Origin: Streptomyces cinerochromogenes
GTDB lineage: Bacteria > Actinomycetota > Actinomycetes > Streptomycetales > Streptomycetaceae
Direction of reading: 5' to 3'
Assembly (NCBI RefSeq): GCF_014648635.1
Contig: NZ_BMRM01000013.1
Location: 190,738 to 254,737 of the forward strand
Length of the DNA stretch: 64,000 bases
Positions 18,437-27,199 of this stretch are shown here, piece after piece (position 1 is the stretch's first letter; every line of letters starts with the position of its first letter). The position numbers and the translations under genes were made by a program. The notes under the pieces were generated by a model. The model had not been told where the DNA came from. It was given only the letters and a program-made list of their open reading frames with translations, and did not search any database.

Positions 18437-19498
18437 TCACGCCGTCCTGGACAGTTCGGCGAGGACCGCTTCGCGCTGCGCCGTTGGACCGATGCTCATC
18501 CGGAGGCAGTCGGTCAGGCCGGGTGCGGCCAGGTGCCGTACGAACACCCCTGACTGCGCGAGCCGTTTGGTGACGGCCCCGGCGGTCTCGGGGTCGGCGC
18601 ACCGGAAGGTCACGAAGTTCGTCGTCCCCTCCAGCACGGTGAAGCCCAGCTCGGTCAGCCGCCGGCCGTAGTGCGCCCGGCCCTCGGCGGTGCGCCGGAC
18701 GGTGTCGGTGAGGTGTCCGGCGGCGTCGAGCGCGGCGAGCGCGGCCGTCTCGGCGATCCGGCCGACGACGTAGTGTTCGCCGCCCCGGCGCAGTGCGGCC
18801 AGGAGCCCCGGCTCGCCGACGGCGTAGCCGATCCGCAGACCGGCCAGGGCGTGGGCCTTGGAGAAGGTGCGCAGCCAGAGCATGCGCCGGCCGGTGACCT
18901 CGTCGGCGCGCAACCGGTCGGCGGGCGGCTGGTACTCGGTGTAGGCGCCGTCGACCACGAGCAGGGTGCGTTCGGGCAGCCGGTCCGCGAGCCGCAGCAG
19001 GGCCGGGCCGCCGAGGGAGCGGCCCGTGGGGTTGTCGGGGTCGGCGAGGTAGACGACGTCCGCGTCGGCGTCGGTGGCCCGCTGTACGAGTGCCTCGGTG
19101 TCGACGGCCGTGTTCCGGTACGGCACGAGGTGGACGGCGGCTCCGCGGGCGCGGGCGAAGTAGGCGAAGGTCGGGTAGGTGGCGTCGCTGGTCACGGCGG
19201 TGCGGCCGGGGCCGAGGAAGGCGCGGGCGAGCACGCCGAGCAGTCCGTCGATGCCGGAGCCGATGTGCACGCCGTCCTTGGGGACGCCGAGGGTGTGCCC
19301 GAGCCGCCGGCGCAGCTCGTGGTGGTCGCAGTCGGGGTAGCGGTGACACTCCCGGGCCGCGGCGCCGATGGCGCGCACGACCTCGGGGGCCGGTCCGAAC
19401 TCGTTCTCGTTGGTGCTCAGCCGCTCCCGCGCCCGCAGGCCGGTGGCGCGTTCGGTCATCTCCAGGGAGGGGAACGGGTTGTCCTCCTCGCCGGTCAC
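18437..19498 (-). CDS. HisC-like class I/II aminotransferase
   Basis: 353 residues, histidinol-phosphate-aminotransferase-like: STNENEFGPAPEVVRAI, YPDCDHHELRRRLG, LADPDNPTGRSLGG, VVDGAYTEY, PLP lysine in LRTFSKAHALAGLRIGYAVG, and C-terminal CLRMSIGPTAQRE. The GTG start overlaps the stop of the upstream diiron-protein gene (GTGA), so the two are translationally coupled and likely act in the same pathway. No other his genes are nearby, so a role in histidine synthesis is unlikely; transamination of an unusual amino or keto acid made by this block is the reasonable guess. Substrate unknown. Confidence 0.85.
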   Translation of the reverse strand: MTGEEDNPFPSLEMTERATGLRARERLSTNENEFGPAPEVVRAIGAAARECHRYPDCDHHELRRRLGHTLGVPKDGVHIGSGIDGLLGVLARAFLGPGRTAVTSDATYPTFAYFARARGAAVHLVPYRNTAVDTEALVQRATDADADVVYLADPDNPTGRSLGGPALLRLADRLPERTLLVVDGAYTEYQPPADRLRADEVTGRRMLWLRTFSKAHALAGLRIGYAVGEPGLLAALRRGGEHYVVGRIAETAALAALDAAGHLTDTVRRTAEGRAHYGRRLTELGFTVLEGTTNFVTFRCADPETAGAVTKRLAQSGVFVRHLAAPGLTDCLRMSIGPTAQREAVLAELSRTA

Positions 19499-20619
19499 CG
19501 GCTGCCCTCCGGGGGCAGGCCGGTGTCCCGGTCCGGTACGTCGGCGAGGCCGAGGCGTTCGCCGAGGTACTCGTTGTACCGCCGCATGGCGAGCATCCGC
19601 AGCACGCCTCCGGTGATGAGTTCCATGCTGGCGTCCGGCTCCGCCTCGACGATGGGCAGCACGACTCCGTCGAGCCACTCGGGGCCGTGTTCGGCGTCGC
19701 CCTCCATGTGGTTGAAGAAGAACTCGAAGTCGTGCTGGGCGGTGAAGCCGTGGCGTTCCAGGCCCTTGACCACCGCCGCGTCGCGGTCCACGTCGAACAG
19801 CTCGGGCATGGCCAGGCTGCCCAGCGCCTTGAAGTAGTGGCGCCGGTTGCAGGCCAGCAGGAAGTAGAGGTTGTGTCCGGCGTACGGCCGCCAGTCCTCC
19901 CAGGGCGGGACGGTGGGCAGTTCGAGACCGAGGCGGCGCAGGCTGCGGGTGAACTGCAGGGTGTGCGCGGCGTCGGCCCGGCCTTCCCCGCACTCGTCCC
20001 ACATGTGTTTGCTGATCTCGTGCTTGACGCCCTCCATGAAGTGCGGCTGGGCCAGCACGAGTGCGTCGTAGAAGCGGTAGTTGAGGTAGCCGTCCGCCTG
20101 GATGAAGGCGGCGAGCTGCTCGATCGTGGCCTTCTCGGCCAGGTGGGTCTCCACCGCGCGGTCGAGGTCGTTGCGTTCCTTCGCCGCCGTGAGGAACCAC
20201 TCGCGGACGAACCCGGGGCGCCGGGCGTCGGCCTCGGACGGCAGCCGGTCGGCGATCTCCTTGACGTCCGCGGCGAGGACGCTCTCCTCGTACTGGGCGC
20301 GGAACGCGTTGAACCAGGCGGTGCGTTCATGGCGGGCGGCCGGGCTCAGCGGGTGTCCCAGCAGCGTCTCGTAGACGGTGTAGGCGCTGCGGTGGACGTC
20401 GAGCAGGGCGTCGTCGTCCCCGTGGGACAGTCCCTCCTCGAGCCTCCGGTCGAGTGCGGTCAGCAGTTCGTCGTGGAGCGGGAGGTGCTCCACCGTCGTC
20501 TCGGGGCCGAGGAGGCACTGGTTCAGCCTGCGTTCCACCGATTCCGGCGGGGTCTCGTGCGGACCGCGCAGCACTCCGCCCCGAGCCGGCATCCGCTCCA
20601 GGCTCAGATCCCTGCTCAC
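19495..20619 (-). CDS. heme-oxygenase-like diiron/iron oxidase (HDO superfamily)
   Basis: 374 residues. All-helical iron-containing redox enzyme of the heme-oxygenase-like fold; conserved acidic/His stretches likely to hold the metal are ERNDLDRAVETHLAEKATIE, IQADGYLNYRFYDALVLAQ, HMWDECGEGRADAAHT and FFNHMEGDAEHG. Relatives in other clusters do N-oxygenation, C-C cleavage or desaturation of amino acids (SznF, BesC, UndA, RohS types); this one cannot be placed in any. GTG start with GGAGGA upstream. Coupled to the HisC-like gene and 67 bp downstream of the aminomutase gene, suggesting the three process one amino acid. Confidence 0.78.
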   Translation of the reverse strand: MSRDLSLERMPARGGVLRGPHETPPESVERRLNQCLLGPETTVEHLPLHDELLTALDRRLEEGLSHGDDDALLDVHRSAYTVYETLLGHPLSPAARHERTAWFNAFRAQYEESVLAADVKEIADRLPSEADARRPGFVREWFLTAAKERNDLDRAVETHLAEKATIEQLAAFIQADGYLNYRFYDALVLAQPHFMEGVKHEISKHMWDECGEGRADAAHTLQFTRSLRRLGLELPTVPPWEDWRPYAGHNLYFLLACNRRHYFKALGSLAMPELFDVDRDAAVVKGLERHGFTAQHDFEFFFNHMEGDAEHGPEWLDGVVLPIVEAEPDASMELITGGVLRMLAMRRYNEYLGERLGLADVPDRDTGLPPEGSR

Positions 20620-20686
20620 TCGCCTGTCCTCCGTCGCTGTCGTTCCGTGTGATGACGCGATGTGCCAGAGAGCCGGGGCCGGCTTC

Positions 20687-21868
20687 TCACACGATCTCCG
20701 GGTCGGGGTATTCGATGGGTTCCTGCTGCCAGTTGACGGCGCGCAGGACGCGGACGCCGTTGGCGTCGAGGGTGTGGCGCGGATACGCGTCCGGCGAGTC
20801 GATCAGCGGGACGGTGTACTTGCCCGTGGCGTGCGGCAGGACGTACTCGGGGACGGCGGGGTTGGAGATGTGCCGCTTGAGTGCGCGTACGATCTCCACC
20901 CCGCGGCGCACGGGCACGCGGAAGGCGCCGGCCTCGGGGCTGTGCGGCATGAAGTGGTACAGGTAGCCGGCGTGGACGCCGCGCCGGTACAGGCCCATGC
21001 ACAGGTCCCGCATCGTCGCGGTGTCGTCGTTGACGCCGCCGAGCAGCGGCACGTTGGCGAAGAGGATGGGCACCGCGCTCTGCAGCCGGCGTATCGCCGT
21101 GTCGAAGTCCGCGCTGAGTTCGCGGGGATGGGTGATGTGCAGGCCCACCGCGGTGACCCCGTGCCGGGCCAGGACGGAGACGAGGCCGGGGTCGACGCGG
21201 TAGGGGTTGAACGTCAGCGACCGGGTGTGGATGCGCACGATCAGGTCGGGGCGGGCCGCGCGGGCCTCCGTCAGCACCTGGTCGATCTGGTCGTTGCTGT
21301 GCATGAGCGGTTCGCCGCCGCTGAGGATCATCTCCTCCACCTGCGGGTTGGCGCGCAGGAAGTCGAGCGTGGCCTGCCAGTGGCCGCGGTCGAAGGAGAC
21401 CTTGGTGGAGTCCCGGTCCAGGGTGCGCAGCGCCTCGTAACAGAACTGACAGTAGGCGTGACAGACGTTGGCGTAGCGGACGATCACCCGGTTGTCGTAC
21501 TTGTGCTGGGCGATCGGGGTGACCATCTCGCTGGGCAGCTCCCAGTTCTCGGTCTTCCCGTCGTACGTGTAGGGGTCGTCCCCGTCGCCCGTCCCGTCGG
21601 TGTCGAGCGGGACGACCTGCTTCCACAGCGGGTCGTCGGTCAGCGGGTTGCCCGTGGCGGGGTCCGTCCGGACGAGGCTGAGGAAGTAGGGCGTCGCCTG
21701 GAACCGCTTGGTCTGGTTGTGCCGGTCGATCCTCTCCAGCAGCCGCTGGTCGCAGTTGGGGAAGTGGCCTTTCAACTGGGCGGCGGTGCGCACGGCGTTG
21801 CGCTGCTGCCACTTCCAGTCCGTCCACGCTTGCCTCTCGGCGTCGGGGGACAGGGTTTCCACAGCCAT
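20687..21868 (-). CDS. KamA-family radical SAM aminomutase, substrate probably not lysine
   Basis: 393 residues, KamA (lysine 2,3-aminomutase) architecture. The [4Fe-4S] cluster motif is C136-x3-C140-x2-C143 (CHAYCQFC), followed by LSGGEPLMH and a PLP lysine K350 in PHATGKYTVPL. The enzyme should move an alpha-amino group to the beta carbon, giving a beta-amino acid. However, the two aspartates that bind the lysine epsilon-amino group in clostridial lysine aminomutase (D293, D330) align with M307 and V343 here, so a lysine substrate is doubtful and a neutral amino acid may be used. AAGGA ribosome site before the ATG. Part of the precursor block. Beta-lysine would fit a tuberactinomycin-like peptide, but the pocket argues against it. 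Confidence 0.82.
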   Translation of the reverse strand: MAVETLSPDAERQAWTDWKWQQRNAVRTAAQLKGHFPNCDQRLLERIDRHNQTKRFQATPYFLSLVRTDPATGNPLTDDPLWKQVVPLDTDGTGDGDDPYTYDGKTENWELPSEMVTPIAQHKYDNRVIVRYANVCHAYCQFCYEALRTLDRDSTKVSFDRGHWQATLDFLRANPQVEEMILSGGEPLMHSNDQIDQVLTEARAARPDLIVRIHTRSLTFNPYRVDPGLVSVLARHGVTAVGLHITHPRELSADFDTAIRRLQSAVPILFANVPLLGGVNDDTATMRDLCMGLYRRGVHAGYLYHFMPHSPEAGAFRVPVRRGVEIVRALKRHISNPAVPEYVLPHATGKYTVPLIDSPDAYPRHTLDANGVRVLRAVNWQQEPIEYPDPEIV

Positions 21869-21920
21869 TCCGGTCCTTCGGGGTCAGAGGCGGTGAGGTC
21901 AGGGGGCCGGCGCCGGCGGT

Positions 21921-22943
21921 TCAGGCCACGCGTACGGCCGAGGTGACCGGGGCCGCGGCGATCAGCTGCCGGACCGCCTCGGCGGCCCGGGTGCGCAGTT
22001 CGGTCAGCGATTCCACGGAGTAGAAGGCGGCGTGCGGGGTGAGCAGCACCCGGGGGTGGTCGCGCAGCCAGCGCGGCAGCTCGGGCTCGCCCTCGACGAC
22101 GTCGAGGGCGACGCGTCCGGGGCGGCCGGCGGCCAGCGCCTTGGGCAGCGCGGACACGTCGACGACGGCACCGCGTGCCGTGTTGATCAGCAGGGAGCCG
22201 GGCTTCATCCGGTCCAGTTCGGCCGCGCCCAGCAGGTGGTGGGTGGCGGAGTCGAGCGGGACGTGCACGCTCACCACGTCGGCGTCCGCCAGCAGTTCCT
22301 CCAGGGAGTGCCTGCGTTCGATGCCGAGGGACTTCTCGACGCCGGGGTGGTTGCAGGGGTCGTAGAAGCAGACGCGTACGCCGAAGGCGCGTGCCCGCTG
22401 GGCGACGGCCGTGCCGATGCGGCCCAGCCCGACGATCCCCCAGGTCATGCCGCGTACGCGCGGGGCGTCGCTGATGGCACGCCAGTCCCAGCCTCCGTCG
22501 CGCACGTGCTCGCGGAGGTCGGCGAGTCTGCGGACCTGGGCGAGGAAGAGGGCGAGGGTGTGGTCGGCGACCTCCTCGGTGCCGTAGTGCGGGATGTGGA
22601 ACACGCTGGTGCCGGCGGCGCGTGCGGCCTCGACGGCGACGTGGTCGTATCCGGTGCTGGCGCAGACGACGGCGCGGCACCGGGTGTTGTGGGTGAAGTA
22701 GGCGGCGTCGAGCGGGACGCGGTGCCAGAGGATCATGTAGTCGCACTCGGCCCGCAGCAGCCGGTCGCGCTCGTCGTCCGGCACGATGACCAGGCGTGCG
22801 GTGCCGTGCGGGCCGAGGACGCGTCCTTCGATGTCAGGGCTGTCGACGTAGCCGCCGCCCGGAGCGTCCACCACCCATACGACGGGGGTCGTGTCGTGGC
22901 CGTCTCCGGAGTCCTTCGGCACGTCAGGCGCCAGCTGAACCAT
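21921..22943 (-). CDS. D-isomer-specific 2-hydroxyacid dehydrogenase
   Basis: 340 residues. NAD-binding motif TWGIVGLGRIGTAVAQRARAF and the catalytic Arg-Glu-His set: R in LLINTARGAVVD, E in DVVEGEPELP, H in LLTPHAAFY. Similar to the CtBP/phosphoglycerate-dehydrogenase-like group. It interconverts a 2-keto acid and a D-2-hydroxy acid; paired with an aminotransferase in this block it could reduce or oxidise an amino-acid-derived keto acid. First gene of the minus-strand precursor block, 52 bp before the aminomutase gene. Substrate unknown. Confidence 0.85.
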   Translation of the reverse strand: MVQLAPDVPKDSGDGHDTTPVVWVVDAPGGGYVDSPDIEGRVLGPHGTARLVIVPDDERDRLLRAECDYMILWHRVPLDAAYFTHNTRCRAVVCASTGYDHVAVEAARAAGTSVFHIPHYGTEEVADHTLALFLAQVRRLADLREHVRDGGWDWRAISDAPRVRGMTWGIVGLGRIGTAVAQRARAFGVRVCFYDPCNHPGVEKSLGIERRHSLEELLADADVVSVHVPLDSATHHLLGAAELDRMKPGSLLINTARGAVVDVSALPKALAAGRPGRVALDVVEGEPELPRWLRDHPRVLLTPHAAFYSVESLTELRTRAAEAVRQLIAAAPVTSAVRVA

Positions 22944-23571
22944 CGCTCCCCTTTGAATAGGTGCGGATGACCTGGTTCGGATCCTTTATTCCAGCGGAAG
23001 AACCGGCAGAAGAAATAGAGAGGCTGCCTGGAAAAGGCGGTGAAATACGCCCGGTAACCACTCTGTTGTATCAGCTTGATAACTGCCGCACAAGGATGCG
23101 GTTCCATGCGTTCCAGCCGGTTTCACGTGCGTCGGCGCGGCAACCGCGGGGCGGAGGTGACTCAATCCTGACCGCACCTCGCCCGGGCAGCCAGGGTGAG
23201 AATCGGACATGCGGACGGCAGGATGCGGGAGAGCGCGAGATGCCCTTTTTGTCCCTTGTACGACATGTTGTTCTGACCTTTTCCGGCCATACTTGACCGG
23301 ATAGAGCGGTTACCAGTCGGTTGATGTTCGTTCACGGTGGCCGGATACCGAACCTTTTTAAATTCTTTTCAGTACGCGGACGGCATCGCGATTCGGCAGG
23401 GCCGGTTCGTTGCGCGGTTTCACCGCACTACCGAATCCGGTCGTCAACTCGTTACTCTGGGATCCTGCCGCGGGCAAAAGCCACGCGTTGACCAGCGTCA
23501 CCGGCCTCCCGGTATTTCTCCGGTTTCCTCGGGCTGACCCACCCGTGCTCAGATGAAAGAGGTGCGCTTAC
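22944..23571. promoter_or_regulatory. AT-richer divergent intergenic region upstream of the LuxR regulator and precursor operon
   Basis: About 630 bp clearly richer in A/T than the flanking genes (for example TTTTTAAATTCTTTTCAG near 23354), with no supportable gene. Several CCGGAT/CCGAAT-type half-sites recur between about 23290 and 23440. It must hold the promoters of the precursor operon (leftward) and the LuxR gene (rightward), but -35/-10 boxes cannot be assigned. It lacks the AGTCGGGA element found before the NRPS operons. Confidence 0.6.
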
Positions 23572-25992
23572 TTGCCCACCCGTGAGGACACTCGGCAAGC
23601 CGACCACGCAACAGCCCTCCGGGGCCCTTCCGACAGCCGGCCGACGACAGCCGACGGGCCCGCCCGCGCCCCGCACGGCAGAGCGCGGGAACTGGCCGCG
23701 CTGGACCGGGTCCTCGACCGGGACGAACCTGGCGTGCCGCTCATCGAGGTGCGGGGCGACCCTTGGATGGGCAAGTCGGCGCTCCTGGGCGCCCTGGGCG
23801 AACGCGCCCGGGAACGGGGGTGGACGGTGGCCGCCGCCGCGGGCGGATCGGTCCCCGAGGGGCTTCCCTTCGGGGTCTTCGCCGACGCCCTGGACGAGTT
23901 GCTGTCGTCCGTCGGCGAGCAGAGCGTGTCCTGGCTCTCCCCGCACCACCTGTCCTGGCTGGCCGGTATCTTCCCGGCCCTGTCCTGGCACGCTCCTGCC
24001 GTCGCGCTCCCCGCCGGTCCGTCGGAGCGTCACCACGTGCTGCACGCGGTCCGCGGCCTGCTCGGCCGTCTCGGCTCCCGCAACCGCCTGCTGCTGGTCC
24101 TCGACGACATGCACCTGGCCGACGAGGCGTCGGTCCTGCTCGTGCAGCACCTGCTGCGGCATCCCGCGCCAGGGGTCGTGCTGGCCCTCGCGCACCGGCC
24201 CCGGCAGAACCAGCAGAGCCTGCGCATCCTGCTGGGCGAGGCCGCGGCGGCCGGCCGGTCCGCCCGGCTGGAGCTGCCACCGCTGCCCGACGAGGAGATG
24301 AGCGGCCTCCTGCCCCGGCCGCTGCCGCCCGCCCAGCTGCGCAGCCTGCTCCACGCCTCGCAGGGCCGCCCGGGGCTGCTCCGTGCCCTCGCCCTGAGCG
24401 CGCCCTGGGCCGAGGGCGCACCGGGCGCGCCCCACTCCCCCGCCGATCCCTCGATGCCGCTGCTGCGCGAGTTCCGCGGACTGTCCCCGCTGGGACGGAC
24501 GGTGGCGCACGCGGCGGCGGTCCTGCAGGAGCCCTTCGACACCGGGCTCCTGGCGCGGGCCGCGCAGGCCGGGGAGGACGAGGCCCGGGCCGGCGTCGAC
24601 GAACTGCTGCGGCGGGACATCCTGCGCCCCGGCACCCTCCGGGGCACCTTCCGGTTCCGCGATCCGCTGGTGCGCCGTACCGCCCACGACACGGCGGGCG
24701 CCGCCTGGCAGCTGGGCGCGCACGCGCGGGCGGCCGCGGCCCTGCGCGACCGCGCGGCCTCCCCGGCACGCGTCGCCTGGCACCTCGGCCACGGCGCCCT
24801 CACCGGTCAGGACGGTGACGGCGTCCGCATCCTCCAGGAGGCGGCGCGCACCGTCCTGTGGCAGCGCCCCGACCGGGCGGCCGGCTGGCTCCGGGCGGTG
24901 CTCGGGCCGCGCCCCGGCACGGGTGATCCGCGGCAGCGGCTGCGGCTCGCGACCGCGCTGGCGCTGAGCGGAGAACTGGCCGAGAGCCTCGCCCTGTTCG
25001 ACGGCACGCTGGCCAGGGGCTCGGTGGCGCATCCGGACGCCGAGCTGTGGCGGGCCCGGGTGCTGCGCCTGCTGGGGCGGCACGGCGACGCGGCGGACCT
25101 GCTGGAGAAGACGGCCGCCAACCTGGCGCCGGACGCCTGCGAGGTGCGGGCGCGTACGACGGGAGCGCTGCTGGCGACCTGCCTGGAGGCGGGGGAACGC
25201 CCGCGTCCGGCCCTGGTCGAGGACGCCGGCGCCGTCACGGAGACCGACCAGGCGCTCCAGGCCCAGCTGCTGGCGCTGCGCTCGCTGGCGTCCGGCGCCG
25301 ACGGCGCCCCGGACGGCGGGCCGGCCGAACTGGTCCAGCGGGCGGCGCGTCTGGCGGACGGGCTGGGCGACGAGCCGGCCCGCCGCTCCCTGGACACGCT
25401 CTACTGGGTGGCCCGGGCCGAGAGCGCTCTGGGCCGGGACACCGCGGCACTCGGGCGCCTGGAGCGCGCCCTCGACCTCGCCCTGCGGCACCGGCTGCGC
25501 TACGTCGTCCCCCAACTGGCCACCGAGGCCGGCCGCATCCTGCTCGCCCGCGGGGACACGGCCGCCGCCCTGCTCCACGCCGACCACGCGCGGTGGGCCG
25601 CCGAGCGCATCCGCAGCGGTTTCCAGGCCGACGCGGCCGGCCGGCTCCGCGCGCGCATCGACCGGTCCGGTCCCCCCGGCCCGCCGCACGCCGGCCCCGC
25701 GGAGGACCTCGCCGGGCCCGGGCCGGAGCCCGGCACCGGCCAGGCCCCGCAGCCGGCGCCCCGGGGCCGTCCCGCGGACCCCTCGACCGGACTGGGCCGG
25801 CTCAGCGAACGCGAGCGGGAGATCTCCGTCCTGGTCAGCAAGGGCCGGACCAACCAGCAGATCGCGCGGGCGCTGGCGCTGAGCCCCAAGACGGTGGAGA
25901 CGTATCTCGCCCGGGTGTTCAAGAAGCTGACGCTGTGCTCGCGGGCCCAGCTGGCCGCCCTCGTGGGGATGGAGGGGGGCCTGACCGGCTGA
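23572..25992 (+). CDS. large LuxR-family (LAL) ATP-binding transcriptional activator
   Basis: 806 residues. N-terminal AAA-type ATPase with Walker A GDPWMGKS (about 62-69) and Walker B LLLVLDDMHLAD (about 178-189), a long helical TPR-like middle (about 370-700), an acidic/Pro-rich linker (about 700-740) and a C-terminal LuxR helix-turn-helix (LSEREREISVLVSKGRTNQQ, IARALALSPKTVETYLARVF). LAL proteins are common pathway-specific activators of actinobacterial NRPS/PKS clusters. The TTG start at 23572 is 8 nt after GAAAGAGG; there is no other plausible start. Likely activator of the NRPS operons, perhaps via the AGTCGGGA elements described below; that link is inference. Confidence 0.88.
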   Translation: MPTREDTRQADHATALRGPSDSRPTTADGPARAPHGRARELAALDRVLDRDEPGVPLIEVRGDPWMGKSALLGALGERARERGWTVAAAAGGSVPEGLPFGVFADALDELLSSVGEQSVSWLSPHHLSWLAGIFPALSWHAPAVALPAGPSERHHVLHAVRGLLGRLGSRNRLLLVLDDMHLADEASVLLVQHLLRHPAPGVVLALAHRPRQNQQSLRILLGEAAAAGRSARLELPPLPDEEMSGLLPRPLPPAQLRSLLHASQGRPGLLRALALSAPWAEGAPGAPHSPADPSMPLLREFRGLSPLGRTVAHAAAVLQEPFDTGLLARAAQAGEDEARAGVDELLRRDILRPGTLRGTFRFRDPLVRRTAHDTAGAAWQLGAHARAAAALRDRAASPARVAWHLGHGALTGQDGDGVRILQEAARTVLWQRPDRAAGWLRAVLGPRPGTGDPRQRLRLATALALSGELAESLALFDGTLARGSVAHPDAELWRARVLRLLGRHGDAADLLEKTAANLAPDACEVRARTTGALLATCLEAGERPRPALVEDAGAVTETDQALQAQLLALRSLASGADGAPDGGPAELVQRAARLADGLGDEPARRSLDTLYWVARAESALGRDTAALGRLERALDLALRHRLRYVVPQLATEAGRILLARGDTAAALLHADHARWAAERIRSGFQADAAGRLRARIDRSGPPGPPHAGPAEDLAGPGPEPGTGQAPQPAPRGRPADPSTGLGRLSEREREISVLVSKGRTNQQIARALALSPKTVETYLARVFKKLTLCSRAQLAALVGMEGGLTG

Positions 25993-26026
25993 GCGGCCCC
26001 GGGCCCCGGGGCCCCGGCGCCGGTCC

Positions 26027-27199
26027 TCAGGACGCCGGTGTCCGCAGCACCGACCGGGCGACGAGGTCGCGCATCACCTCGCTCGGGCCGGCGGCGATGG
26101 TCGCCGCGCGGGCGTCGCGGTGGATCCGGGAGATCGCCGAGGAGTCCAGGTAGCCCGCCGAGCCCTGGAGCTGGAGGGCGGTGTCGGCCAGCCGGCACGC
26201 CAGTTCCGTCGTGTGCAGCTTGGCCATCGAGCACTCGGTGGCCGGCAGTTCCCCCTGCGCGTAGAGCCAGGCGGCGTGGTAGACGAGCTGGCGGGCCGCC
26301 GCGAGGTCGGTCGCGAGGTCGGCGATGCGGTGCGCGGGAGCCTGGAGATCGGCCAAGTGGCCCCCGAAGGCCCGGCGTCCGGTCAGGAAGCGCCGGGTCT
26401 CCTCAAGGCAGCGGTCCATGCCGCCCAGCGCCGCCGCTGCCGCCACGAGACGCTCCAGCTGCAACCCCCGCATGAGTTGGTAGAACCCGCTGCCGGGCCG
26501 CCCGAGCAGGCAGCCGGCCGGCACCCGCACCCCGTCGTAGGTCACCGTGGCCGTCCCGGCGGAGCGCCAGCCGAGCGTCGTCACCGGCTCGGTGGTGATG
26601 CCGGGCAGCCGGGCGTCGACCACGAGGAGCGAGAGTCCCGTCGTACCGCGCGGCCCGGAGTCGGCGGGAGGCGAGGTGCGGACGGCGACGACGTGGAAGT
26701 CGGCGGTCGTGCCGTTGCTGACCATGGACTTCACCCCGCGCACCACGAAGTGATCCCCGTCCGGTTCCGCCGTGGTGACGAGCCCCGACAGGTCCGCGCC
26801 CGCGCCGGGTTCGGTGATCGCCAGGGCGGCCACCCGTTCGCCGCGCACCGCGGGCGCGAGGCAGTCGCGGTCCAGGCCCGGGTCGCGGGCCTGCGCCAGA
26901 TAGTGCGTGGCCATGTAGGCGTGCACCGAGACCGCCGCCCGGAAGCCGCCGAACCCGGTGCGCCCGAGTTCCTCCAGGAACACCACCGACGTGAACAGGT
27001 CCTGCTCGGTGCCGCCCGCCCGCCGCGGGTGCAGCAGTCCCAGCAGGCCCTCGTCGCCGAGGACCTTCCACGCCGTACGCGGCAGTGCGCCGTCCCGCTC
27101 CCAGGACTCGCCGGCCGGCAGGACGAGCGCCTCCAGCACCGCGCGGACCCACGTGCGGAACTCCTCGTGCCGTTCGGTCAGGTGGACGGATCGGGTCAT
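26027..27199 (-). CDS. acyl-CoA dehydrogenase-like flavoprotein (acyl-S-carrier oxidase or cyclase candidate)
   Basis: 390 residues with the ACAD fold: AITEPGAGADLSGLVTTAEP, GVKSMVSNGTTADF, TLGWRSAGTATVTYDGVRVP and C-terminal LQGSAGYLDSSAISRIHRDA. The usual base of the medium-chain type (Glu in the C-terminal Y-E-G loop) is replaced (IAAGPSE, A370), but E249 in GLQLERLV sits where isovaleryl-CoA dehydrogenase has its base. The start overlaps the thioesterase stop (ATGA). Lying in one operon with the halogenase and carrier proteins, it probably acts on a carrier-bound amino acid. In kutzneride biosynthesis an ACAD-like flavoprotein (KtzA) closes a cyclopropane from a gamma-chlorinated residue; alpha,beta-desaturation is the simpler alternative. 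Confidence 0.85.
   Translation of the reverse strand: MTRSVHLTERHEEFRTWVRAVLEALVLPAGESWERDGALPRTAWKVLGDEGLLGLLHPRRAGGTEQDLFTSVVFLEELGRTGFGGFRAAVSVHAYMATHYLAQARDPGLDRDCLAPAVRGERVAALAITEPGAGADLSGLVTTAEPDGDHFVVRGVKSMVSNGTTADFHVVAVRTSPPADSGPRGTTGLSLLVVDARLPGITTEPVTTLGWRSAGTATVTYDGVRVPAGCLLGRPGSGFYQLMRGLQLERLVAAAAALGGMDRCLEETRRFLTGRRAFGGHLADLQAPAHRIADLATDLAAARQLVYHAAWLYAQGELPATECSMAKLHTTELACRLADTALQLQGSAGYLDSSAISRIHRDARAATIAAGPSEVMRDLVARSVLRTPAS

Noticed and set aside
18437..19498. Histidine biosynthesis HisC
   Set aside because: No other his genes nearby; coupled by overlap to a diiron oxidase inside the NRPS precursor block.
17160..20330. Minus-strand open frame of about 1050 codons over the SAM synthetase, aminotransferase and diiron-protein genes
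   Set aside because: Out of frame with three proteins that have full conserved motifs; composition is Arg/Pro noise.
20687..21868. Plain lysine 2,3-aminomutase giving beta-lysine
   Set aside because: Not fully excluded, but both lysine-side-chain aspartates appear to be replaced by Met and Val, so the name would be misleading.
23337..23537. Small plus-strand open frame (66 codons) in the AT-rich gap
   Set aside because: No ribosome site, no recognisable domain, and the region looks regulatory.
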